NCBI GenBank assembly: GCA_022572335.1
Contig: JACZWD010000027.1
Coordinates: 1 to 17,909 of the forward strand
Length of the DNA: 17,909 nt
DNA from: Pseudomonadota bacterium
GTDB taxonomy: Bacteria > Pseudomonadota > Alphaproteobacteria > Rhodospirillales > 2-02-FULL-58-16
Direction of reading: 5' to 3'
Numbering within the stretch: position 1 is the first letter of the stretch; each line of letters starts with the position of its first letter. The notes beneath the pieces were generated by a model. The model did not search any database, had not been told where the DNA came from, and saw only the letters and a program-made list of their open reading frames with translations. Shown here one piece after another: positions 6,718-13,785 of this stretch. Made by a program: the position numbers and the translations under genes.

Positions 6718-7195
6718 TAATAACAATATAAAATTCCTACATAATTTAATTATTAAGTTTTTTATTATTCCATATTTGATTAAAATTCGAGATGATCGTG
6801 CGCGGCGCCGCCGATCTCCGGGCCGCCGCCGGTCCGGCCGGCGGCATCCGGCTTGAACGGAGTCAAGGAGGTTTTCCGTTCGGCCGATTTTGGAAGATTT
6901 CGGACCGCTGACACCGGTCCTTTGCTCCGGTTCTGGCTATGAGCGGACATCGGGGGCGCCGGTCAAAACCCAACCAAGCCAGCGTTTATCAGGGACACGC
7001 CGCAGGCCAGGTGGGGTTGCACCGGCTGAGGGGACCTACGCGGCCCCACCGGGGCCACGGTTCCCCCGAGTCCCCGTTTTTTCAAGGGGCCGTAAGCGCT
7101 AAAACCTAAGGCGTGCGGGGCCTTCGGCCGCGCAAAAGCCGGCGCGGCAGCGCCTGCGCAGCAGATTTCGCCGTGACGGCAAAGCGTATGGACAA

Positions 7196-7240
7196 TTTAT
7201 GACCCCTGGTACGACGGCCGCGGGCGGCGGGTTTATGACC
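7196..7240 (+). promoter_or_regulatory. direct repeat TTTATGACC x2, possible regulator site
   Basis: Identical 9-mers at 7196-7204 and 7232-7240 are spaced 36 bp start to start. The second contains the ATGACC that I read as the -35 box of the operon; the first has no matching -10. A tandem activator or repressor site is a reasonable guess, but no regulator gene is adjacent. Confidence 0.3.
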
Positions 7241-7263
7241 GTGGCCCGGGTTTGTGGTATGCT
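7235..7263 (+). promoter_or_regulatory. candidate promoter of the six-gene operon
   Basis: ATGACC (7235-7240), 17-bp spacer, then TATGCT (7258-7263) preceded by TGG, an extended -10 feature. A start near 7270 gives a 25-nt leader carrying GGAGGAGA before the ATG at 7295, and argues against the earlier in-frame ATG at 7199. Confidence 0.42.
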
Positions 7264-7294
7264 GTCCGCCGACCACGGCATGGGAGGAGAGGCC

Positions 7295-8710
7295 ATGGGC
7301 GCGATCACCCGCCGGCTTTCCGAATTCGTCGCCGCCACGTCCTATGAGGGCTTGGCGGACGAGGTGCGCGAGCGTGCCAAGCTGCTGGTCATGGACAGCG
7401 TCGGCATCGCCGTCCGCGCCCGCAACGACGCCCCGTCGACGCCCAGTCTCATCGCCGCGGTGGAAAGGCTGGGGCTGGCGCGGGGAGAGGCCAGCGTCGT
7501 CGGCGACGAGGCCGGCTACGCGCCTCCCGGCGCGGCGTTCCTCAACGGGGCGCTGATCCATTCCCTCGACTTCGACGACACCCATGCGCGGGCGTCCCTC
7601 CATTCCAGCGCGCCCATCGTGCCGGCGGCCCTGGCCGCGGCGGAAATGACGGGCGCGGGCGGCCGCGACGTCATCGCCGCCATCGTCGCCGGCTTCGAGG
7701 TGCAGATCCGTCTCAGCCTGGCGCTGGTGCCGAAGGACCACTACGTGCGCGGATTTCACCCGACGGCCACGTGCGGCGCCTTCGGCGCGGCGGCGGCGGC
7801 GGCGCGGGTGTTCGGCCTGCCGGCGGAGCAGGTGGCGAGCGCCTTCGGCATCTGCCTGAGCCAGGCGGCGGGATCGCTCCAGTTTCTCGTGCACGGCGGC
7901 TGGACCAAGCTGTTCCAGGTGGGATACGCGGCCATGAACGGGCTCGTCGCGGCGACCCTCGCCGGCGAAGGCTTCCGCGGCGCGCGCGAGGCGATCGAGG
8001 GCAAGGCCGGCTTCCTGCGCGCCTACGCGCCGGACCCGCAAATGGACAAGGCGGTGGAAGGGCTGGGCGAGACCTGGGAGACCATGGCCCTGGCCGTGAA
8101 GCCCTATCCCTGCTGCCGCTACGCCCACGCCGCCCTGGACGCGCTCATCGAGTTGCGCGCCGCCAACGACATCGAGCCCAAGGACATCGAGTCCGTCGAG
8201 ATCGGCCTGTCGCGCACGGGCTGGGCCATGATCGGCGACCCCGAGGACGACAAGCGGCACCCCAGGAACGTGGTCGACTGCCAGTTCTCCATGCCGTTCG
8301 TCGGCGCCGTGGCGTTGCGCGAGGGCGGCCTGGGTTGGGACGATTACGCCCGTCACGTGGACAATGCGGAAACCCTGGCCCTGTGCGGGCGCATCGGCAC
8401 CGTGGTCGACGACCGGGCGGAGGCCGCGTTCCCCGCCCACATGAGCGGCGTGGCGCGGGTGCAAACCTCCCGCGGCCGGTTCGAGAAATTCGTCGCCGTG
8501 GCCAAAGGCGAGCCGGAGAACTTCGTCTCCGAGACCGAGCTCAGGGCCAAGTTCGACACCCTCGCCGGGCCCTATCTGGACGATGCCCGGCGCGACGAGC
8601 TGGTGGCCGCGCTCAGCGCCCTGGACGAGGCCTCCGACATGGGCGCGCTGTTCCGCCTGACCCGCGCCGGCCCGGCCGCCGTGCTCCACGTCGCCGCCGG
8701 CGAGACGTGA
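7295..8710 (+). CDS. MmgE/PrpD family protein (2-methylcitrate dehydratase-like)
   Basis: A 471-residue enzyme of the MmgE/PrpD family, which includes 2-methylcitrate dehydratase, cis-aconitate decarboxylase and iminodisuccinate epimerase. Hallmarks are present: HSLDFDDTH about 90 residues in, the Ala/Gly-rich helical domain, and KPYPCCRYAHAALDA in the middle of the chain. It should act on a tri- or dicarboxylic acid without a metal cluster. The ATG at 7295 is chosen because a strong GGAGGAGA lies 6 bp upstream and MGAITRRLSEFVA is the usual N-terminus; the frame extends to 7199 with no homologous sequence. First gene of a six-gene operon; a GTG start of the next gene could overlap its stop. 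The absence of prpC and prpB here argues against a standard methylcitrate role. Confidence 0.88.
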   Translation: MGAITRRLSEFVAATSYEGLADEVRERAKLLVMDSVGIAVRARNDAPSTPSLIAAVERLGLARGEASVVGDEAGYAPPGAAFLNGALIHSLDFDDTHARASLHSSAPIVPAALAAAEMTGAGGRDVIAAIVAGFEVQIRLSLALVPKDHYVRGFHPTATCGAFGAAAAAARVFGLPAEQVASAFGICLSQAAGSLQFLVHGGWTKLFQVGYAAMNGLVAATLAGEGFRGAREAIEGKAGFLRAYAPDPQMDKAVEGLGETWETMALAVKPYPCCRYAHAALDALIELRAANDIEPKDIESVEIGLSRTGWAMIGDPEDDKRHPRNVVDCQFSMPFVGAVALREGGLGWDDYARHVDNAETLALCGRIGTVVDDRAEAAFPAHMSGVARVQTSRGRFEKFVAVAKGEPENFVSETELRAKFDTLAGPYLDDARRDELVAALSALDEASDMGALFRLTRAGPAAVLHVAAGET

Positions 8711-8721
8711 GCGGGGGTCCC

Positions 8722-9240
8722 ATGGTCGTCGAGCGCAAGGAAGTGGGGCCCAACCGCTACCGGGAATCCTATGGCCGCTATTTCGAGGATTTCACCGTCG
8801 GCGACGTCTACGAACACCGCCCGGGCCGGACCATCAGCGAGACCGACAACACCTGGTTCACCCTGCTCACCATGAACACCCATCCCCTGCATTTCGACGC
8901 CGCGTACGCCGAGAAAAGCGAATTCGGCCGGCCCCTGGTCAACAGCGCGCTGACCCTGGCCATCGTCGCCGGCATGAGCGTCAGCGACCTCAGCCAGAAG
9001 GCGGTGGCGAATTTGGGCTGGGACAAGATCCGCCTCACCGCGCCGGTCTTCGCCGGCGACACCATCTACGCCGAGTCCGAGGTCCTGGCCGTGCGCCAAT
9101 CCAAGTCCCGCCCGACCCAGGGCATCGTCACCGTCAAGACCACCGGCAGGAAGGCCGACGGCACGGTGTTCATGACCTACGAGCGCGCGTTCCTGGTGCC
9201 CAAGCGCGGCCACGCGGTCGACGACGCCGCGGATTACTGA
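8722..9240 (+). CDS. MaoC-family (hotdog fold) dehydratase, mesaconyl-CoA hydratase-like
   Basis: A 172-residue MaoC-like hotdog protein. The hydratase-2 motif region reads TMNTHPLHFD; in classical R-specific enoyl-CoA hydratases this is GDxNPLH, so the catalytic Asp is replaced by Asn and the motif Asn by His. The C-terminal half (ANLGWDKIR, APVFAGDTIYAESEVL, then VFMTYERAFLVPKR) resembles, by memory, mesaconyl-CoA/itaconyl-CoA hydratase-type proteins, which act on branched dicarboxylic CoA esters. It starts 11 bp after the PrpD-like gene. An in-frame GTG at 8707 overlapping that gene's stop would add five residues; I prefer ATG at 8722. In the operon it is the likely hydration/dehydration step for the product of the downstream acyl-CoA dehydrogenase. 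Confidence 0.85.
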   Translation: MVVERKEVGPNRYRESYGRYFEDFTVGDVYEHRPGRTISETDNTWFTLLTMNTHPLHFDAAYAEKSEFGRPLVNSALTLAIVAGMSVSDLSQKAVANLGWDKIRLTAPVFAGDTIYAESEVLAVRQSKSRPTQGIVTVKTTGRKADGTVFMTYERAFLVPKRGHAVDDAADY

Positions 9241-9250
9241 GGGGGGCGCC

Positions 9251-10411
9251 ATGGCTCCCGAAAGCCTCGAGGCGGCCGGCGACGAGGCCCTGATCCTGGA
9301 CAGCGTCGAGCGTTTCCTGGAGCGCGACGTCAAGCCCTATGCCCACGACCTGGAGGCCGGCGACACCTATCCCGCGGACATCGTCGAGAAGATGAAGGCG
9401 CTGGGCCTGTTCGGCGCCACCATCGCGCCCGAATACGGCGGCCTGGGTCTCACGGCGGTGACCTATGCGCGGATCGTCGAGCGCGTCTCGGCGGCCTGGA
9501 TGTCCGTCGCCGGCATATTCGGCTCCCACCTGATCATGGCCGCGGCCGTGCAGCGCTTCGGCACCGGGAAGCAGAAGAAAACGTTTCTGCCCCGCTTCGC
9601 CAGCGGCGAGGTGCGCGGCGGCATCGCGCTCACCGAACCCGACTGCGGCACCGATCTGCAGGCCATCCGCACCCAGGCCCGGCGCGACGGGGAATCCTAC
9701 GTGATCAACGGGACCAAGACCTGGATCACCAACTCCATCCACGGCGACATCCTGGCCGTGCTGGTCAAGACCGACCCCAAAACCGACCCGCCGCACAAGG
9801 GCATGAGCCTTTTCCTGGTGGAGAAGGGCGCGGGGATGAGCGCCAGGCCCCTGGCCAAGCTCGGCTACAAGGGCGTCGACACCGGCGAGGTGGTGTTCGA
9901 CGAATGCCGGGTGCCGGCGGACAACCTGATCGGCGGCGAGGAAGGCCGCGGCCTCCAGCAGATCCTCAGCGGGCTCGAGCTGGGGCGCATCAACGTCGCC
10001 GCCCGCGGCGTCGGCATCGCCCGCGTCTGCCTCGAGGAGGCGCTGGCCTATGCCCAGGTCCGCAAGACCTTCGGCAAGCCCATCTGCGAGCACCAGACCA
10101 TCCAGATCAAGCTCGCCGACATGGCGACACGCGTCGAGGCGGCGCGGCTTCTCACCGAGGCCGCCGCCCGCGCCTACGACACCGGCCAACGCTGCGACCT
10201 GGAGGCCGGCATGGCCAAGCTGTACGCCACCGAGGCGGCGCTCACCAACAGCCTGGAGGCCATGCGCATCCACGGCGCCTACGGCTATTCCCGGGAATTC
10301 AACATCGAGCGCTACTACCGCGACGCCCCCCTGCTCGCCATCGGCGAGGGCACCAACGAGCTACAGCGCATCGTCATCGCGCGCCAACTGGTGGAGCGCA
10401 ACCCGGTCTGA
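9251..10411 (+). CDS. acyl-CoA dehydrogenase
   Basis: A 386-residue FAD flavoenzyme introducing a trans-2 double bond into an acyl-CoA and passing electrons to ETF. The order of domains is normal: N-terminal helices, a beta domain with the flavin/substrate motif IALTEPDCGTDL and WITNS, and a C-terminal helical domain. The catalytic base is Glu366 in IGEGTNE, the position used by short- and medium-chain enzymes. YGYSREFNIERYYRDA precedes it, as expected. The length is ordinary, so it is not the longer methylsuccinyl-CoA dehydrogenase type. The gene begins 10 bp after the MaoC stop and ends in a TGATG overlap with the CoA-transferase gene, indicating translational coupling. Chain type is not determinable by eye; neighbours suggest a branched or dicarboxylic acyl-CoA. 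Confidence 0.92.
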   Translation: MAPESLEAAGDEALILDSVERFLERDVKPYAHDLEAGDTYPADIVEKMKALGLFGATIAPEYGGLGLTAVTYARIVERVSAAWMSVAGIFGSHLIMAAAVQRFGTGKQKKTFLPRFASGEVRGGIALTEPDCGTDLQAIRTQARRDGESYVINGTKTWITNSIHGDILAVLVKTDPKTDPPHKGMSLFLVEKGAGMSARPLAKLGYKGVDTGEVVFDECRVPADNLIGGEEGRGLQQILSGLELGRINVAARGVGIARVCLEEALAYAQVRKTFGKPICEHQTIQIKLADMATRVEAARLLTEAAARAYDTGQRCDLEAGMAKLYATEAALTNSLEAMRIHGAYGYSREFNIERYYRDAPLLAIGEGTNELQRIVIARQLVERNPV

Positions 10412-11598
10412 TGCTGCCCCTGGAAGGAGTGCGCGTTCTCGCCGTCGAGCAGTACGGGGCCGGGCCGTTCGGCACCATGTTCCTGGGCGACCAGGGGGCC
10501 GAGGTGATCAAGATCGAGAACCCCAACGACGGCGGCGACATGTCGCGCGACGTGGGGCCGTACTTCTTCACGCCCGAGGATTCCGAGTTCTATCATTCGT
10601 ACAACCGCAACAAAAAGAGCCTGACCCTGGACCTCTCCGGCGCCGAGGGCCAGGCGGTGTTCCACGACCTGGTCGAGACGGCGGACGCGGTGGCGTCGAA
10701 CCTGCGCGGCGACGTGCCGGGCAAGCTCGGCCTCACCTACGATCACCTCAAGGCCCACAACCCGAAGATCGTCTGCGCCCACCTCACCGCCTATGGGCGG
10801 ACCGGTCCGCGCGCCGACTGGCCGGGCTTCGATTACCTGATGCAGGCGGAAGCGGGCTACTTTTCCCTGACCGGCGAGCCGGGCGGGCCGCCGGCCCGGT
10901 TCGGCCTGTCCGTCGTCGACCAGATGACCGGCCTGGCGCTGGCCTATGCGGTGCTGGCGGGGCTGACCGGGGCGCGGGCGACGGGCGCCGGGCGCGATAT
11001 CGACGTCAGCCTGTTCGACATCGCGCTCGCCAACACCGCCTATCCGGCGACTTGGTACCTGAACGAGGGCACGGTCCAAGAAAGGCTGCCCCGTTCGGCC
11101 CATCCTTCGCTGACCCCGTGTCAGCTCTACAAGACCGGGGACGGCTGGATCTACCTGATGTGCAACAAGGAAAAGTTCTGGCCGGCCCTGTGCCGCGCCC
11201 TCGGCCAGGGGGCGTGGGCCGAAGACCCGCGGTTCGCCCGGTTCAAGGACCGGCTCGCGAACCGCCCCCTGATCGAGGAGATGCTGGACGAAGCGTTGGC
11301 GGAGCGGACCACGGCCGAGTGGCTGGAGGCGTTCGCCGGCGCCGTGCCCGCGGCGCCGATCAACGACATCAAGCAGGCCCTGGACAATCCCTTCGTCACC
11401 GACCACGGCCGCATCCAGACCCTGACCCTGCCCGGCTATGGCGACTTCCGCATGGTCGCGCCGCCGGTCAGGTGCGCCGGCGACGAGGCGCCGGCGCGGG
11501 CCGCGCCCAGGCTGGGCGCGGACACCGACGCCATCCTCGGCGACATGGGCTACGACGCGGCGCGGATCGGGACCCTGCGCGCCGCAAAGGTGATCTGA
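10411..11598 (+). CDS. CaiB/BaiF class III CoA-transferase
   Basis: A 395-residue family III CoA-transferase, which moves CoA between carboxylic acids through an aspartyl-CoA anhydride intermediate. Seen: LEGVRVLAVEQYGAGPFGTMFLGDQGAEVIKIE at the N-terminus, NRNKKSLTLDL near 65-75, GRTGPRADWPGFDYLMQA near 129-146, and the presumed catalytic Asp170 in SVVDQMTG. The ATG shares a base with the dehydrogenase stop (TGATG at 10409-10413). In this operon it most likely activates the free substrate acid, using succinyl-CoA or acetyl-CoA as donor; this is inference. There is no separate CoA ligase. Downstream, the aconitase-like large subunit begins 30 bp later. Formyl-CoA, carnitine, mesaconate and citramalate CoA-transferases share this fold, so the substrate is open. 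Confidence 0.92.
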   Translation: MLPLEGVRVLAVEQYGAGPFGTMFLGDQGAEVIKIENPNDGGDMSRDVGPYFFTPEDSEFYHSYNRNKKSLTLDLSGAEGQAVFHDLVETADAVASNLRGDVPGKLGLTYDHLKAHNPKIVCAHLTAYGRTGPRADWPGFDYLMQAEAGYFSLTGEPGGPPARFGLSVVDQMTGLALAYAVLAGLTGARATGAGRDIDVSLFDIALANTAYPATWYLNEGTVQERLPRSAHPSLTPCQLYKTGDGWIYLMCNKEKFWPALCRALGQGAWAEDPRFARFKDRLANRPLIEEMLDEALAERTTAEWLEAFAGAVPAAPINDIKQALDNPFVTDHGRIQTLTLPGYGDFRMVAPPVRCAGDEAPARAAPRLGADTDAILGDMGYDAARIGTLRAAKVI

Positions 11599-11628
11599 AG
11601 GACGCCCCGGGCGGGAAATGACAACACC

Positions 11629-12900
11629 ATGACCATGACACTGGCGGAAAAGATCATCGCCCGGGCGGCCGGAGAAGCCCGGGTCAGGCCCGGCGACATC
11701 GTCACCTGCCGGGTCGACCTCGCCATGATGCACGATTCGGGCGGCCCCAGGCGCATCAAGCCCATGCTGGAACGGATCGGGGCCGAGGTCTGGGACCTGA
11801 GCAAGGTCGTCATCATCACCGATCACTTCGTCCACGAACGGGACGCGGACAGCGTGGCCATCCAGAAGACGACCCGGGAATGGGTGGCGGCCCAGGGACT
11901 GGGCAATTTCCACGACGCCGAAGGCATCTGCCACATCGTGCTGCCGGAGCGGGGCTACCTGCGCCCGGGCATGTTCGTCGTCGGCGGCGATTCCCATTCC
12001 ACCACCGGGGGCGCGTACGGCTGTTTGATGATCGGCATCGGGTCCACGGAAATGGCCGGCGTGCTGGCCACCGGCGAAATCTGGGTGCGCGTGCCGCCGA
12101 CCGTTCGCGTGCAGGCGGCCGGCCGGCTCGGGGCCGGGGTCGCGGCCAAGGACATCATGCTCATGCTGTGCCGGCGCATCGGCATCAGCGGCGCCAACTA
12201 CAAGGCGGTCGAATACGCCGGCCCGGCGGTGGACGCCATGCCCATGTCCGAGCGCATGGTGCTCACCAACATGGCGGCGGAGCTGGGCGCCAAGGCCGGC
12301 ATCATCGCCCCCGACGCGGTGACGGCGGACGCCCTTGCCGAGGCCGGGGTGGCGGCGACCGGCACGGACGGGTGGCGGGGCGACGACGGCGCCGCCTATG
12401 AGCGGACCATCGCCTTCGACGCCGATGACCTGGCGCCCCAGGTGGCGGCGCCCCACAGCCCGGAAAACAGCGCGCCGGTGGACGCGCACGCGGGAACCCC
12501 GGTCGACCAGGCCTATATCGGCGCCTGCACCGGCGCCAAGCTCGAGGACCTGAGGATGGCGGCGCTTATCCTGCATGGCCGCAAGACGGCGGTGCCCCTG
12601 TTCGTCGCCCCGGCGTCGGTGAGGACCGCTGAGGCGGCGGCAGGGGACGGCACCATGGCCGCCCTGGAAGAGGCCGGCGCCCGAATATTGCCCAGCGGCT
12701 GCGGCGCCTGCATCGGGCTCGGCCCCGCGGCCCTCGGCGCGGAAAAGGTCGGCATCTCGACCACGTCGCGCAACTTCAAGGGCCGCATGGGCGCCGTCAC
12801 GTCGGCGACGTACCTCGCCTCGCCCTATACGGTCGCCGCCACGGCGATCGCCGGGCGCATCGCCGATCCCCGCGAGTTCCTGGCGGACGCCACGCCATGA
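11629..12900 (+). CDS. aconitase-family hydro-lyase, large subunit (LeuC/homoaconitase/DmdA-like)
   Basis: A 423-residue [4Fe-4S] hydro-lyase subunit, shorter than proteobacterial LeuC and like the compact archaeal/clostridial type that includes isopropylmalate isomerase, homoaconitase and dimethylmaleate hydratase. The cluster ligands are visible as Cys300 (GACTGAKLED), Cys358 and Cys361 (SGCGACIG). GDSHSTTGGAYG at 120-131 is the conserved substrate/cluster loop, and STTSRNFKGRMG at 377-388 is the C-terminal motif. Starts at 11629 or 11635 are both possible; the upstream purine site (GGGAAA) is modest. The stop overlaps the small-subunit start (ATGA). The gene should catalyse a reversible dehydration/rehydration of a malate-type acid; location beside PrpD-, MaoC- and CaiB-family genes argues against leucine biosynthesis. 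Confidence 0.88.
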   Translation: MTMTLAEKIIARAAGEARVRPGDIVTCRVDLAMMHDSGGPRRIKPMLERIGAEVWDLSKVVIITDHFVHERDADSVAIQKTTREWVAAQGLGNFHDAEGICHIVLPERGYLRPGMFVVGGDSHSTTGGAYGCLMIGIGSTEMAGVLATGEIWVRVPPTVRVQAAGRLGAGVAAKDIMLMLCRRIGISGANYKAVEYAGPAVDAMPMSERMVLTNMAAELGAKAGIIAPDAVTADALAEAGVAATGTDGWRGDDGAAYERTIAFDADDLAPQVAAPHSPENSAPVDAHAGTPVDQAYIGACTGAKLEDLRMAALILHGRKTAVPLFVAPASVRTAEAAAGDGTMAALEEAGARILPSGCGACIGLGPAALGAEKVGISTTSRNFKGRMGAVTSATYLASPYTVAATAIAGRIADPREFLADATP

Positions 12901-13409
12901 GCGCCGGAAACATGAAAATCGAATGTCCCCGCGCCTGGGTCTTCGGCGACGACATCGACACCGACGTCATCGCCCCCAGCGCCTACATGATGGCGCCGGT
13001 GGAGACCATGGCGCCCCACTGCCTGGAGACGCTCGATGCGGCGTTCGCGTCCTCGGTCGGGCCCGGGGACGCCTTCGTCGCCGGGGAGAACCTGGGCATC
13101 GGCTCGTCCCGGGAACAGGCGCCCCAGGCCCTGATGCTGCTCGGCATCCAGGTGATCGTGGCGAAATCGTTTGCCCGCATTTTCTACCGCAACGCGCTGA
13201 ATTTGGGCCTGCCGGCGCTGGTCTGCCCGGCCGCCGGCTCCATCCGCGGCGGCGACGCGCTCGCCATCGATCCCCTGGCCGGCACCATCGAGAACCGCAC
13301 CACCGGGGAAACCCTCGCCTGCGAGCCGCTGCCCCAGCACCTCATGGCCATGGTCGCCGACGGCGGCCTGCTGGCGCACCTGGAGAAGAGGCTGCGCGCG
13401 GGGGCCTAA
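12897..13409 (+). CDS. aconitase-family hydro-lyase, small subunit (LeuD/DmdB-like)
   Basis: A 170-residue swivelling-domain subunit that pairs with the upstream large subunit. FGDDIDTDVIAPSAY at 16-30 and GIGSSREQAP at 67-76 are the family motifs; the SSRE element supplies catalytic Ser and Arg. The substrate-specificity loop, YLRT in isopropylmalate isomerases, reads YMMA at 30-33, so the substrate is unlikely to be isopropylmalate. The next stretch, PVETMAPHCLE, aligns with the expected helix. The start at 12897 overlaps the previous stop by 4 bp; Met6 at 12912 is an alternative. It is the last gene of the operon; no classic terminator follows, only palindromes and a repeat element. Confidence 0.88.
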   Translation: MSAGNMKIECPRAWVFGDDIDTDVIAPSAYMMAPVETMAPHCLETLDAAFASSVGPGDAFVAGENLGIGSSREQAPQALMLLGIQVIVAKSFARIFYRNALNLGLPALVCPAAGSIRGGDALAIDPLAGTIENRTTGETLACEPLPQHLMAMVADGGLLAHLEKRLRAGA

Positions 13410-13481
13410 GTCGTGTGCCCATAAACGAGAGTTGGGTCGGCGGCGGGGCGCCGATGTCGGCTTCTACGCCAACACCGGTCG

Positions 13482-13497
13482 CAAATCCGCGGATTTG
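13482..13497. repeat. perfect 16-bp palindrome
   Basis: CAAATCCGCGGATTTG is identical to its reverse complement. It lies 72 bp after the LeuD-like stop and shares AAATCCGCG with the inverted repeat after glnK (5731-5755). Outer arms GTGCCC (about 13414) and GGGCAC (13497-13502) could close a larger fold. Confidence 0.6.
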
Positions 13498-13512
13498 GGC
13501 ACTTCCGCGTGT

Positions 13513-13668
13513 GGCCGAGGCTCTTGAAAAACTATTTTCGATGTCGCGCGGCGCAATAATGATTCGTGGTGCCGTCATGCCGAGCAATAAAGATTCAGGC
13601 TTAGCGCATTCCTGATTCCATCATTACGCCCCCATTGTCTCCATAGGAGTTTTTCAACAGCCTCAGCC
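13513..13668 (-). mobile_element. 156-bp MITE-like element, copy 1 (inverted relative to copy 2)
   Basis: The ends 13513-13533 and 13648-13668 are inverted repeats matching at 19 of 21 positions, with core GAGGCT-TTGAAAAACT. Ends of the form GGCTGTTGAAAAACT are common on insertion sequences, to my knowledge. Read on the minus strand, the whole 156 bp aligns without a gap to 17506-17661, about 95 identical positions by hand count. Inside are two GAATC-TTATTGC blocks 31 bp apart (13584-13596 and 13553-13565) and TCGAAAATAGTTTT. It has no coding capacity, and I found no clear target duplication. Confidence 0.6.
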
Positions 13669-13759
13669 ATCAGCGGACCTAAGGACGAGGGTTAAAACTC
13701 CGAATTTTCCGAAAATGAGGTGTACGGCAATCTCCCTTAAAACTGCAAATCCCATCTTT

Positions 13760-13784
13760 CCGGTGCGCCGCGCTTGCGCGCCGG
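13760..13784. terminator. 9-bp hairpin next to the glucosidase-like gene stop
   Basis: CCGGTGCGC (13760-13768) pairs with GCGCGCCGG (13776-13784), one G-T pair, 7-nt loop. It begins 1 bp beyond the minus-strand stop codon (13786-13788). No T-run follows on either strand, so terminator function is uncertain. Confidence 0.35.
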
Positions 13785-13785
13785 A

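Larger units (their letters stand above)
6588..7294. other. 707-bp divergent intergenic region: AT-rich island plus GC-rich hairpins
   Basis: About 6612-6790 is strikingly AT-rich for this window and holds the lipoprotein promoter. From about 6793 the sequence is again GC-rich and carries several stem-loops: GCCGCC/GGCGGC at 6822-6845, GGCCCC/GGGGCC with a 3-nt loop at 7042-7056, and an imperfect GGCC-TTC-GGCC stem around 7114-7133. A free AAGGAGG at about 6865 has no start codon at a usable distance. No credible gene was found; the promoter of the large operon is at its right end. Confidence 0.6.
13410..13785. other. intergenic region with palindrome, 156-bp element and hairpin
   Basis: The 376 bp between the operon end and the convergent glucosidase-like gene hold three structures: a perfect 16-bp palindrome (13482-13497), a 156-bp element with terminal inverted repeats (13513-13668), and a 9-bp-stem hairpin (13760-13784). 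Open frames across it show no protein pattern. Confidence 0.65.

Noticed and set aside
7106..8689. 527-codon minus-strand open frame opposite the PrpD-like gene
   Set aside because: Antisense shadow; the plus strand carries clear MmgE/PrpD motifs and a ribosome-binding site.
10315..12576. 753-codon minus-strand open frame
   Set aside because: Antisense shadow of the CoA-transferase and aconitase-like genes; high G+C makes such frames stay open, and the composition is His/Gly/Arg-rich without domain pattern.
11629..13409. Naming the pair leuC/leuD
   Set aside because: Compact size, the YMMA loop and catabolic neighbours argue against isopropylmalate isomerase; no leuA or leuB nearby.
13513..13668. 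Target-site duplication flanking copy 1
   Set aside because: The bases outside the terminal repeats (GTGT and ATCA) do not match; copy 2 also lacks a clear duplication.
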